IMG/VR virus record: IMGVR_UViG_3300032334_000286 | Location: 1-24,697 of that record | DNA length: 24,697 nt | Direction: 5' to 3' (one strand) | From: a virus | Shown: one piece after another, positions 15,593 through 23,048 of the stretch | How the letters are laid out: each line of letters opens with the position of its first letter | Position numbering within the stretch: position 1 is the stretch's first letter | Translations under genes and position numbers: made by a program | The notes under the pieces: generated by a model | Told to the model about the DNA's origin: nothing | The model's input: the letters and a program-made list of their open reading frames with translations, nothing else | Databases searched by the model: none

Positions 15593-16879
15593 ATGAAGGT
15601 TATTGAGTCTATCGAAGAAATTAATCAATTAAAAGAAAAGCTGGAAACGGAAGCATCTATTTGGTATCCATTGTGGGTAGATAATAGTAAGCATCCCCTA
15701 AACACTTCTCTTTCGCTCGTAATTGTACGATGTTCTGATGGACTATACATTCTACCACATAAACATACAGACGCTCTATCGTTATCTAATGAGCAAATAG
15801 AATCTATTATAAATACCAACGGACAAAAGTGGGTATTCCAAAAGAAAAAGATATTACACTCACTTAATATTTCCGTAAATCTATATGATGTAGACTCAGC
15901 ATACTTTAGAAAGGAAGCAAAGGTAATTGATTATGAAGCCCCTTTAAATCCTCTCCTTTCAACGCTAACTCACAAAGGGTATAGAGATGACTTGATACAA
16001 TCCCTTCCTCTAATGAAGATTGTAGAGGTAATAGAACCGCAATTTGGTAAGTACTTCCATAAAGAACCTTATACTCCTACACTTAAGTGGTACAACGAAG
16101 TGTTTATACCTACCCTTTCAGATATTGAACAATTCGGAATCCGTGTCGATGGGAAAAAATTTATTGATAGATGGCCTCAAGCTCTTAAGCAGATATCCTC
16201 CGATAATTTAGTTTACACCGAATACAATCCATTTACGGTGACAGGTAGACCATCCAATAGACATGGTGGTGTGAACTATGCCGCCCTAAACAAAACCGAT
16301 GGTAGTAGAGAGTGTTTCATTTCCGATGGGATATTTCTACAAATGGATTACAACGCATATCACCCTCGTCTTATCGGTAAGTTGGTGAACTTTGAACTCC
16401 CAACAACCAGTGTGCATGAGTGGTTAGCCGAACAATATGGTTGTAGTGTGGATGAATCAAAGGGAATTACTTTCCAATTACTTTATGGTGGTATCGATGA
16501 TGATTTCCGTCAAATCCCATATTTTAATGCGGTAGCTGATTATATTGATAACCTATGGATTGATGTACAAAATAAAGGATTCCTACAAACACCACATAGA
16601 GAGATTCCGTTGGAGTGGATAGAACAACCAAATGCACAAAAGGTATTTAACTACTTATTACAAGCCGTTGAGACTGAAATGAATATTGAGGTTATGAGAA
16701 AGATATTAGATTACATAAAAGGGAGCGGTATTAACTTTTGTTTATACACATATGACTCGTTCCTTTTTGATGTTCCGACTGATGTTAATAAGGATTTGAT
16801 TAAGGGATTAAAAGAAATAATTGAAGGAAGTGGTTTCCCTGTTAAGGCTAGTTGGGGTTTGGATTACGGAAAACTATAA
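15593..16879 (+). CDS. Small divergent family A DNA polymerase, 428 aa
   Basis: The palm motifs are visible in order. TVTGRPSNRHGGVNYAAL corresponds to the T-GR-S-PNLQNIP block. Motif A is MDYNAYHPRLIG (Asp252). Motif B is SKGITFQLLYGG (Lys290, Tyr298-Gly299). Motif C is LYTYDSFLFD (Asp388), so both catalytic aspartates are kept. Motif A has His257 where PolI has the Glu steric gate, and motif C has Tyr-Asp-Ser instead of His-Asp-Glu. Residues 1-130 look like a remnant of the 3'-5' exonuclease domain (GLYILPHKHTDALSLS, WVFQKKKILHSL) without its DxE and downstream Asp, so proofreading is unlikely. It is short for the family (about 600 for Klenow fragment). It has its own host-type promoter and uses more C-ending codons than the structural genes. 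Role in replication or repair is not decided by sequence. Confidence 0.85.
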   Translation: MKVIESIEEINQLKEKLETEASIWYPLWVDNSKHPLNTSLSLVIVRCSDGLYILPHKHTDALSLSNEQIESIINTNGQKWVFQKKKILHSLNISVNLYDVDSAYFRKEAKVIDYEAPLNPLLSTLTHKGYRDDLIQSLPLMKIVEVIEPQFGKYFHKEPYTPTLKWYNEVFIPTLSDIEQFGIRVDGKKFIDRWPQALKQISSDNLVYTEYNPFTVTGRPSNRHGGVNYAALNKTDGSRECFISDGIFLQMDYNAYHPRLIGKLVNFELPTTSVHEWLAEQYGCSVDESKGITFQLLYGGIDDDFRQIPYFNAVADYIDNLWIDVQNKGFLQTPHREIPLEWIEQPNAQKVFNYLLQAVETEMNIEVMRKILDYIKGSGINFCLYTYDSFLFDVPTDVNKDLIKGLKEIIEGSGFPVKASWGLDYGKL

Positions 16880-16885
16880 GAATCC

Positions 16886-16893
16886 ATATTTAT
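16886..16893 (+). promoter_or_regulatory. Candidate late promoter motif ATATTTAT for nuclease operon
   Basis: Exact motif 25 bases before the ATG at 16919, just after the polymerase stop codon. Confidence 0.55.
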
Positions 16894-16918
16894 AGTATAT
16901 ACAAAAACATGCTATAAT

Positions 16919-17521
16919 ATGAAGAAAATCGGTATCCTTTTTAGTTTTTTAATCCTTTCTTTGGTTTCGTTTGGACAAAATGTAAGAATTAAAAACAATG
17001 TATTTGAGGTTTTATACTCACAATCATTAGAACAACCCTTAGTAATTAAGTATCGTTCAACAAACCGTCCTACAAATGTGAATAGAGGGGCTATGGATTT
17101 TTATAAAGAATCAAACACCAAAACATCAGATGGTGAAGATTACAAAGCAAATATATACGATAAAGGGCATGGCGCTCCTGCTGCAACATTTTCTGATAAT
17201 ATGGAAAATCTAAAACAAACATTTTCTTACCTAAATTGTATAATGCAGGACCAGTACCTTAATAGAGGTGAGTGGAGATTGTTAGAGGAGCAAGAAAGAA
17301 AATGGGATGATACTGAAAACTTAACAATATTAATAAAAACATTCTTTGATACTCCTGCTAAAAGAGTACCAACTGGAGCGGCAGTTCCTTCACACTTACA
17401 AAAACATATCTATTTTGAAAAACAAAAGAAATGGAAGTGTTATGTATTTCTAAATGAAAAACCTAAATTTCATTGGGATGAATTAGAAATGATATGTGAA
17501 CCCGCTGACCATAAATTTTAA
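16919..17521 (+). CDS. Exported DNA/RNA non-specific endonuclease (beta-beta-alpha metal, NucA/EndoG type)
   Basis: 200 residues with a signal peptide at 1-20 (MKKIGILFSFLILSLVSFGQ; Lys-Lys, hydrophobic core, cut probably near SFG-Q, a form common in Bacteroidota). The catalytic block is YDKGHGAPAATF (His84; family DRGH, here DKGH), followed by TFSYLNCIMQDQYLNRGEWR with Asn106 as the metal-binding Asn and the NRGxW-LExxxR pattern. Family members cleave DNA and RNA with a bound divalent metal through this His and Asn. The domain is small for the family but ends in a strand/helix (YVFLNEKPKFHWDELEMICE). It is under a late-type motif and its stop TAA overlaps the ATG of the next gene by one base. 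Export implies action in the periplasm or outside the cell. Confidence 0.85.
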   Translation: MKKIGILFSFLILSLVSFGQNVRIKNNVFEVLYSQSLEQPLVIKYRSTNRPTNVNRGAMDFYKESNTKTSDGEDYKANIYDKGHGAPAATFSDNMENLKQTFSYLNCIMQDQYLNRGEWRLLEEQERKWDDTENLTILIKTFFDTPAKRVPTGAAVPSHLQKHIYFEKQKKWKCYVFLNEKPKFHWDELEMICEPADHKF

Positions 17522-20500
17522 TGAATATGAATATATCTGAATTAATAAACGAAATAGTATCTGATTGGGCATATCGAGTAAATGATGGTATGCCTGATGT
17601 AAAAAATCCAACTCACTTAAAAGAGTTGCGTATTGTGTTAAAAGAAATGGGAATATCTCAAATAGAAGATATCCTAATTGAAAATCTTTTAACTGAAAAG
17701 GGAAAGACTCCTGAAAAAACAGTAGTAGAAGCTGATAAAAATTTTACTAATCCAATCTTAAATAAAACAGTACGTTATAAAGCAAAGGATGGTAGTGATA
17801 AAGAAGGTATTGTTGGAAATCTATTAAGACAGCCAGAAGGAAGTCCAGCTAGAGATGCAGCTGAAAAAATGTTACCACCAGAAGGTTCTCCAGAAAGAGA
17901 AAAATTAAATCAGGAATTAGGTGGTGAAGGTCAACCAAAAAAACCTGAAGGTGGTGAAGGTGAAAAAGCCGGCGGCGCTGAAGCTGAAAAGGAAAAACAA
18001 CAAAAAGCAGCAGCAATGTTTGACCCAAAAGCAGACCCTGCTATGGGAGCAAGAATGGATAGAGAGAAAGCAGCAAATGATAAATTGGCACAAAAGGATA
18101 AAGAAGCTGATGCTGAAAAAGCAAAAGAAGAACCAAATCCATTAGATGCTAAATTTAATCCAATTGATATTAAAGATGTAGCAAAGGAAATGCCACAAGC
18201 CGATACGGATACATTTAGTGGTGGTAGTGATATTCCAGATGCAATAGACCCAAAAGAGTTAGAACAATTCAATACTGATATTAACAAAGTAGCACAGCAA
18301 GTAGCTGATGCAAAAGCTAAAGGAGAACCAGCACCAAACATTAACTTATGTGATGTGACTGTGCCAGGTACAAACTTATATTGTGATGATAACTTAGGAA
18401 TACCAAGAGATGAGATGCCACAATTCAAAGGTAAAGCTGAACCCGGTAGTAGAGCAGCTGGAATGGATGCGGATGCTAGTGGTGAAGTAGATACTGAGCC
18501 GGTATTCAAAGAAATGTTAGCACAAAAAGGAATTAAGACCCTTCAAACCGAAGTACCTGCTGATAAATTAAAAGCAACACAAAAAGATTTAGTTGGAGCA
18601 AAGGTAGTTGGTATGATGGGAGCTTTAGAGAAAGACCCTAATCATCCAAAAATTACCGCACCAATTTATGTAAGTAGAGATGGATATGTAATAGATGGAC
18701 ATCACCGTTGGGCAGCAATAGTAGCATATAATGCACAAAATCCAGACAAACAAATACCAATGAAAACAACGGTATTGGACCAGGATATTAAAGATGCAAT
18801 CCCAATGGCAAATAAGTTTGCGGAGGATATGGGTATTGCAGCTAAGAAAGCAGATGCAAATAAAGAAACACCATCTACACCAACATCAGCACCAAAATTA
18901 ACTGATAAGATAAAAAAGAATATAGAAAATTGGACAGCTAAAGAAAAAGAATTCTTTGAAAGAAATGATGGTGCACCTGGTTCTGATATGAGAAGAAGTT
19001 TAGGAGAAACTTTAAAAGCAAAAGCAGCTGGTGTTTGGAAAGCAATTAAAAAAGGAGCTAAACACGAAGTTGAAGAATTTAAAGCAGCTGGAGAAGGAGT
19101 TGGTAAATTCTTTAAAGGAGAAAAATTAACAGGCCACGAAAAGAAAGCCCTTAAAGCAGTTGCTATTAAAGTAGCAACAACGGCAATCTTTGGAGCAGCA
19201 ACTGGTGGATTACATCATGGTGTAGCTGCATTTGGAAAACACGTAGCAATGGAGTTTATACCTCACGTTGTTGGTGAAACTATTTTAAAAGGAGCAGGTA
19301 GGGCTGCACTATTCGCTGATATGGAAGGTGAAGCTGAGATGGATGCAAATATGGCTAAGTTTGCTGAAATGGTTGCAAAAGGACTTGAAGAAATGGAAAT
19401 AACTCCTGAAATGATGGAGCAAATGGTTGATTCATATAATAAGAAAAAAGAAAGTGGTGAAATTGATAACGTTGAAACCCCAATAGAACCTAAAATGAAA
19501 GAAGAAAGTATAGATTTAGCAAATGAGTTAATGTTAGAAATGATTTACGGATTTATTGATGAAGCAAGTACAACAACTAGTGATTGGAAATTGGCTGCAA
19601 GAAAAGGCGGACCAGAAGGTAAGATAGTATATTTTGGTAGTAAGGAAAAAAAGCAAGCTGCAATAAATAGCGGTTCTCATATTGATGTTGATAAAAATTT
19701 AAACGCAAAACAAGCAGATACCACCACAACACCACCGGCTAAAAAATTGGCAGCAAATGATTTTAGAAAAACTAAAGAAAAAGAATTAGAACCAACTATT
19801 GAAAAACCTAAAAAAGTAAGAACACCACAGGAATTAGAATCGATACGAGCAAGTGCATTCGGTGATAAGAAAGGAGTTGTTGTAGGTGAAAAAGGAATGG
19901 CCGATAATGATGTAAAAAATAATTTATTAAAATTTGGATATAAGGGATACCTAAAAGCAACTGGTAAAAAACCAGCACCTGGTTCAGAAGGTTCTGCATT
20001 TAATGAAATTGTTTCCGGTACTGCAGCCAAATTACTTCAAAAAAATCCTGATTTATCCGAAGAAGAATTGACAAGAATTATAACATCGCAATTTTGTGGA
20101 ACTAAATTAGGAAAAGAACAAACTGTAACACAAACAGTTATTAAAGATTTACCAAATGATTTGAAAAAAATTCCTTGTGCATCTAAAGCATTGATATGTG
20201 CAAGGTCAGCTAGGAAAAAATACGATAATTCAATAAGTAGAGCAAATAGTTTAACTGAAAAAGGACTATTTGGAAAACAAAGAAATTTAGAAACTTATTA
20301 TGGTGCAGAAGAATCATTAGATGCGCAAGTTAAAGCTATACAAAACGCTAAAACAATTTTAACACCAAAAGGTGATGTGGTTGATAAAGAAGATGCTATT
20401 GCATTTGTATTAATGGGTGGTGGTGGACCAAATCCATCGGATACTGCTACATTCGTTACAGATGAAAAAGGTAATTTAATGTTACAATTCCATTCAGATA

Positions 20501-21657
20501 AAACTTCAACTGGTGATATTCAAGATAATTCAACTCTTAAAAAGGAAATTGATAAAAAATTAGAACAAGTTGATGGTATGGTTGCTAGAGGAATAATTAC
20601 TGATAGAGAATCTAAAAGAATTAAATCAATTATTTTAGCACATGCTAAAGATATAGAAGAAGTTGAATCAACTTATAATGACGGAGTTTCTTTGGTTGCA
20701 AAAAATTTAATTAAAAGTGATACAAAACAAGGAGCATCGTTTAAAGAGCAAGTCGATGTTATTGTAAATGGTGGTGAACCAACAATAGTAAAAAATATAG
20801 ATGCAGCATTATTTGGTAAAAAAGGATTAAAACCTGAAGCTCTTAAGTATCTTCCACAAAAATATAAAGATAAAAACGGAAACCCAAAATCAGAATTGAC
20901 AGAGGATAATATTGCATTACAAGATAAGTATTTAATGGTAAGGGCTGTTGCTGCAGAAGGTGGAGGTGAAGCTTATAATAAAGTTCTTGTTAAAGTTTCT
21001 AAAATGTTAGTTTCAAAATCAATCAGAGAAGGTAAAAAACCTGTAAGTGGAATTGATGTAAATAATATACTATCATTTCAACGTAAAAAAGTTGTTGAAT
21101 CTCATTTTAAGCAATTTAAAGAAATGGATAAAACAACTGTAAATTATAGAGGTAAAAAGATGGGACTTGGAACTTACTTACAAGGAATAGATGTAGTTGA
21201 TTCATTCCATTTAAAAATGATGGATAGTGATACTAGGAAATATGAAAAAGGAAAACCTGAGAGTTTGGTGTTTTCTACATTGGATGTAAATATGGGTGGT
21301 ACAGTTGTGACTGGTGATGTAATGAAAAGTTGCTTTGGTGTAAGTTCATCTAGAGAATTTTTACAAAACTTTAGTGTTCAAGAAAAAGCTACACTAACTT
21401 ATGAATTTAATGAAAAACAAGCTATTGCAAAATTAGCTAATGCTGGTATTAAAAAACCAACATCTGAACAAATAGCAGATGCTAGAAATGTAACTGGGAT
21501 GAACATATTCACATATGCCATCAATAAGAAAAGTGGAGAACAAACTGATGTTGGGTATAAAACATATAGGCCAAAAAGTGGCAAATCTGGCAGAACAAGT
21601 ACAACAATGCAATATTCACCAAAAATGCAAGACTGTTTTAAAAATAAAAATAAATAA
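17521..21657 (+). CDS. 1378-aa multidomain protein with ParB/Srx domain; probable internal virion protein
   Basis: Coupled to the nuclease gene (TAATG overlap). Residues 1-60 are helical; MNMNISELINEIVSD resembles a capsid-targeting peptide with an (I)NE cut site. Residues 100-220 are charged and low-complexity. About 270-300 carries CDVTVPGTNLYCDDNLGIPR. A ParB/Srx-like core is at about 380-430 (APIYVSRDGYVIDGHHRWAA). An Ala/Gly-rich possible membrane segment lies at about 545-580. Residues 661-682 (IDLANELMLEMIYGFIDEAS) form a second targeting-like helix with an IDE-Ala site. It is followed at 689-724 by WKLAARKGGPEGKIVYFGSK and a GSH motif, a module also present in the 309-aa protein at 23049. 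The remaining ~650 residues, including LMLQFHSDKTSTGDIQDNST, belong to no family I can name. Injection with the genome is inferred. Confidence 0.7.
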   Translation: MNMNISELINEIVSDWAYRVNDGMPDVKNPTHLKELRIVLKEMGISQIEDILIENLLTEKGKTPEKTVVEADKNFTNPILNKTVRYKAKDGSDKEGIVGNLLRQPEGSPARDAAEKMLPPEGSPEREKLNQELGGEGQPKKPEGGEGEKAGGAEAEKEKQQKAAAMFDPKADPAMGARMDREKAANDKLAQKDKEADAEKAKEEPNPLDAKFNPIDIKDVAKEMPQADTDTFSGGSDIPDAIDPKELEQFNTDINKVAQQVADAKAKGEPAPNINLCDVTVPGTNLYCDDNLGIPRDEMPQFKGKAEPGSRAAGMDADASGEVDTEPVFKEMLAQKGIKTLQTEVPADKLKATQKDLVGAKVVGMMGALEKDPNHPKITAPIYVSRDGYVIDGHHRWAAIVAYNAQNPDKQIPMKTTVLDQDIKDAIPMANKFAEDMGIAAKKADANKETPSTPTSAPKLTDKIKKNIENWTAKEKEFFERNDGAPGSDMRRSLGETLKAKAAGVWKAIKKGAKHEVEEFKAAGEGVGKFFKGEKLTGHEKKALKAVAIKVATTAIFGAATGGLHHGVAAFGKHVAMEFIPHVVGETILKGAGRAALFADMEGEAEMDANMAKFAEMVAKGLEEMEITPEMMEQMVDSYNKKKESGEIDNVETPIEPKMKEESIDLANELMLEMIYGFIDEASTTTSDWKLAARKGGPEGKIVYFGSKEKKQAAINSGSHIDVDKNLNAKQADTTTTPPAKKLAANDFRKTKEKELEPTIEKPKKVRTPQELESIRASAFGDKKGVVVGEKGMADNDVKNNLLKFGYKGYLKATGKKPAPGSEGSAFNEIVSGTAAKLLQKNPDLSEEELTRIITSQFCGTKLGKEQTVTQTVIKDLPNDLKKIPCASKALICARSARKKYDNSISRANSLTEKGLFGKQRNLETYYGAEESLDAQVKAIQNAKTILTPKGDVVDKEDAIAFVLMGGGGPNPSDTATFVTDEKGNLMLQFHSDKTSTGDIQDNSTLKKEIDKKLEQVDGMVARGIITDRESKRIKSIILAHAKDIEEVESTYNDGVSLVAKNLIKSDTKQGASFKEQVDVIVNGGEPTIVKNIDAALFGKKGLKPEALKYLPQKYKDKNGNPKSELTEDNIALQDKYLMVRAVAAEGGGEAYNKVLVKVSKMLVSKSIREGKKPVSGIDVNNILSFQRKKVVESHFKQFKEMDKTTVNYRGKKMGLGTYLQGIDVVDSFHLKMMDSDTRKYEKGKPESLVFSTLDVNMGGTVVTGDVMKSCFGVSSSREFLQNFSVQEKATLTYEFNEKQAIAKLANAGIKKPTSEQIADARNVTGMNIFTYAINKKSGEQTDVGYKTYRPKSGKSGRTSTTMQYSPKMQDCFKNKNK

Positions 21658-21692
21658 AAATAACCTGTTTTTATCCTTCCTTTTGATTTTTG

Positions 21693-21700
21693 ATATTTAT
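21693..21700 (+). promoter_or_regulatory. Candidate late promoter motif ATATTTAT for lysis-region genes
   Basis: Exact motif 26 bases before the ATG at 21727. It follows a T-rich gap after the 1378-aa gene in which I see only a weak A/T hairpin. Confidence 0.5.
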
Positions 21701-21726
21701 GAGTAATAAAAGAAACAAGAGGAAGG

Positions 21727-22158
21727 ATGAAGACACAGTTACTTTGTACATTTACAACAAAAGAGGAGTTACAAAACACTCTACAACAAATAAGAGAGAC
21801 TTATCATATAGTCTACAACTATATCTATATACTACAAAACAAGTCCAATTTAGAGGAATTGTTTGTAACATATAACATAGATACAGCTTTCCAACCGGAT
21901 ACACCATTGGAAAATACAATCTTAATACATAGAAAGAAAGAATCTAATTCACTTTACACTATTAATGCTCTTAACGAATTGGTTAAAGAGGAAAATGGTG
22001 GGGTGTTAGATACATCTTTTGTCATCAATTGGCAGAAGTTTAAAAATTCAATCATATTAACAAACGCCGAAGGAACTAAGAAAATTCAGACAAGAGTTTT
22101 TGAAGTAATTGATTTTGGACAAGGAAATAAAGAAGTTACGGAAGGACAATCTAAATAA
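21727..22158 (+). CDS. Conserved T4-like phage protein of unknown function, 143 aa
   Basis: Begins MKTQLLCTFTTKEELQNTL and contains YNYIYILQNKSNLEELFVTY, then ENTILIHRKKESNSLYTINA, LNELVKEENGGVLDTSFVIN and WQKFKNSIILT. I recall this arrangement (LLCTF-ILQNK-TYN-HRKK-LYTINALN-NW) from short proteins of several T4-like phages; their function is not known to me. It is soluble, without signal peptide or catalytic motif. The overlapping ORF beginning at the ATG at 21699, read in another frame, is not credible. The endolysin gene follows 8 bases later, so the two are co-transcribed. Confidence 0.85.
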   Translation: MKTQLLCTFTTKEELQNTLQQIRETYHIVYNYIYILQNKSNLEELFVTYNIDTAFQPDTPLENTILIHRKKESNSLYTINALNELVKEENGGVLDTSFVINWQKFKNSIILTNAEGTKKIQTRVFEVIDFGQGNKEVTEGQSK

Positions 22159-22166
22159 TTTTTATT

Positions 22167-22997
22167 ATGTTATTAAAAAAAGGTGATAACAACGAAAACG
22201 TAAAGTTAATGCAACAAAAGCTGGGTATCGAACCAGCAGTAACTAATTTTGGACCTAAAACTGAAGCAGCTGTAAAAGAATGGCAAGCAAAGAATGGTTT
22301 AATTGCAGATGGTATTGTAGGACCTGAAACTTGGGCAAAAATTATGGGTGAAACAACAACACCAGTTGCATCAGCACCAATAGTACCAGTAGGTGGATTA
22401 AAATTACAAAATCTAAAAGGACATATTCCTGATGCAGTAATTGCAATGATTCCCGATACGGCAGCTAAGTTTCAAATTAACACTCCGTTAAGATTGGCAC
22501 ACTTCTTAGCGCAATGTGGACACGAAAGTGGAGGTTTTCGTTTAACAAAAGAAAACTTAAACTATTCAGCTAAAGGTTTGAATGGTATCTTTAAGAAATA
22601 TTTTCCAACATTAGAATCAGCATTACCTTATGAAAGAAAGCCTGAAAAGATTGCAAACAAAGTATACGGTGGCAGAATGGGTAACGGAACTGAAGCAAGT
22701 GGTGATGGTGCAAAGTTTTGTGGTCGTGGTTACATCCAATTAACAGGTAGAGATAACTACACTGCATTTGGTAAATCAATTGGAGAAGATGTAACAGCAA
22801 ACCCACAAATTGTAGCTGAGAAATATGCATTATTATCAGCAGCATGGTTCTTTAACAAAAACAAATTACATATAATGGCTGATGGTGGTGCAACTGATGC
22901 AGTTGTAACATCAATTACAAAAAGAGTAAATGGTGGTACTATTGGTCTTGCTGACAGGATAAAACATTTTCGTGAGTACTATACTTTACTTTCATAA
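22167..22997 (+). CDS. Endolysin: peptidoglycan-binding domain plus GH19 glycosidase
   Basis: 276 residues. Residues 1-60 are a PG_binding_1 domain (KKGDNNENVKLMQQKLGI, then FGPKTEAAVKEWQAKNGL and ADGIVGPETWAKIM). After a short Val/Ala/Pro linker, residues about 90-276 form a chitinase-like GH19 lysozyme: LRLAHFLAQCGHESGGF with Glu120 in the catalytic HES motif, then NYSAKGLNGIFKKYFPT and KFCGRGYIQLTGRDNY, the family signature. In phages such proteins cut the glycan strands of peptidoglycan at lysis. No signal peptide is present, so a holin or other release is needed; none is seen in this window. The 3' end is followed by a host-type promoter. Confidence 0.95.
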   Translation: MLLKKGDNNENVKLMQQKLGIEPAVTNFGPKTEAAVKEWQAKNGLIADGIVGPETWAKIMGETTTPVASAPIVPVGGLKLQNLKGHIPDAVIAMIPDTAAKFQINTPLRLAHFLAQCGHESGGFRLTKENLNYSAKGLNGIFKKYFPTLESALPYERKPEKIANKVYGGRMGNGTEASGDGAKFCGRGYIQLTGRDNYTAFGKSIGEDVTANPQIVAEKYALLSAAWFFNKNKLHIMADGGATDAVVTSITKRVNGGTIGLADRIKHFREYYTLLS

Positions 22998-22999
22998 TA

Positions 23000-23031
23000 T
23001 TTGGTAGATTTAAAAAAATTTTGTATATTTA
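23000..23031 (+). promoter_or_regulatory. Host-type promoter for the 309-aa gene
   Basis: TTTG (23000-23003), 20 bases, TATATTTA (23024-23031) preceded by TG. The surrounding bases (ATTTGGTAG-TTAA-ATTTT) also resemble the polymerase promoter at 15556, suggesting common descent. The box overlaps a late-type motif at 23025-23032. Confidence 0.72.
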
Positions 23032-23032
23032 T
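23025..23032 (+). promoter_or_regulatory. Candidate late promoter motif ATATTTAT overlapping a host-type box
   Basis: The octamer overlaps the -7 box of the promoter at 23000-23031. The same DNA could serve both polymerase forms, early and late; or the match may be incidental because the -7 box itself ends in TATTTA. Confidence 0.35.
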
Positions 23033-23048
23033 AGTATAATAGTAAAAA

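Noticed and set aside
17931-18509. 192-aa open frame on the - strand inside the 1378-aa gene
   Set aside because: Low-complexity Ser/Ala/Phe sequence produced by antisense reading of a Lys/Glu/Ala-rich region.
21645-21680. Possible terminator after the 1378-aa gene (TAAAAA/TTTTTA)
   Set aside because: Only A/T pairs, about 6 bp, in an A/T-rich gap; too weak to call.
21690-21875. Short forward ORF (MSNKRNKRKDED from the ATG at 21699) overlapping the 143-aa gene
   Set aside because: It covers the conserved start of the 143-aa gene in another frame and begins inside the late motif; its sequence is low-complexity and looks like a frame shadow.
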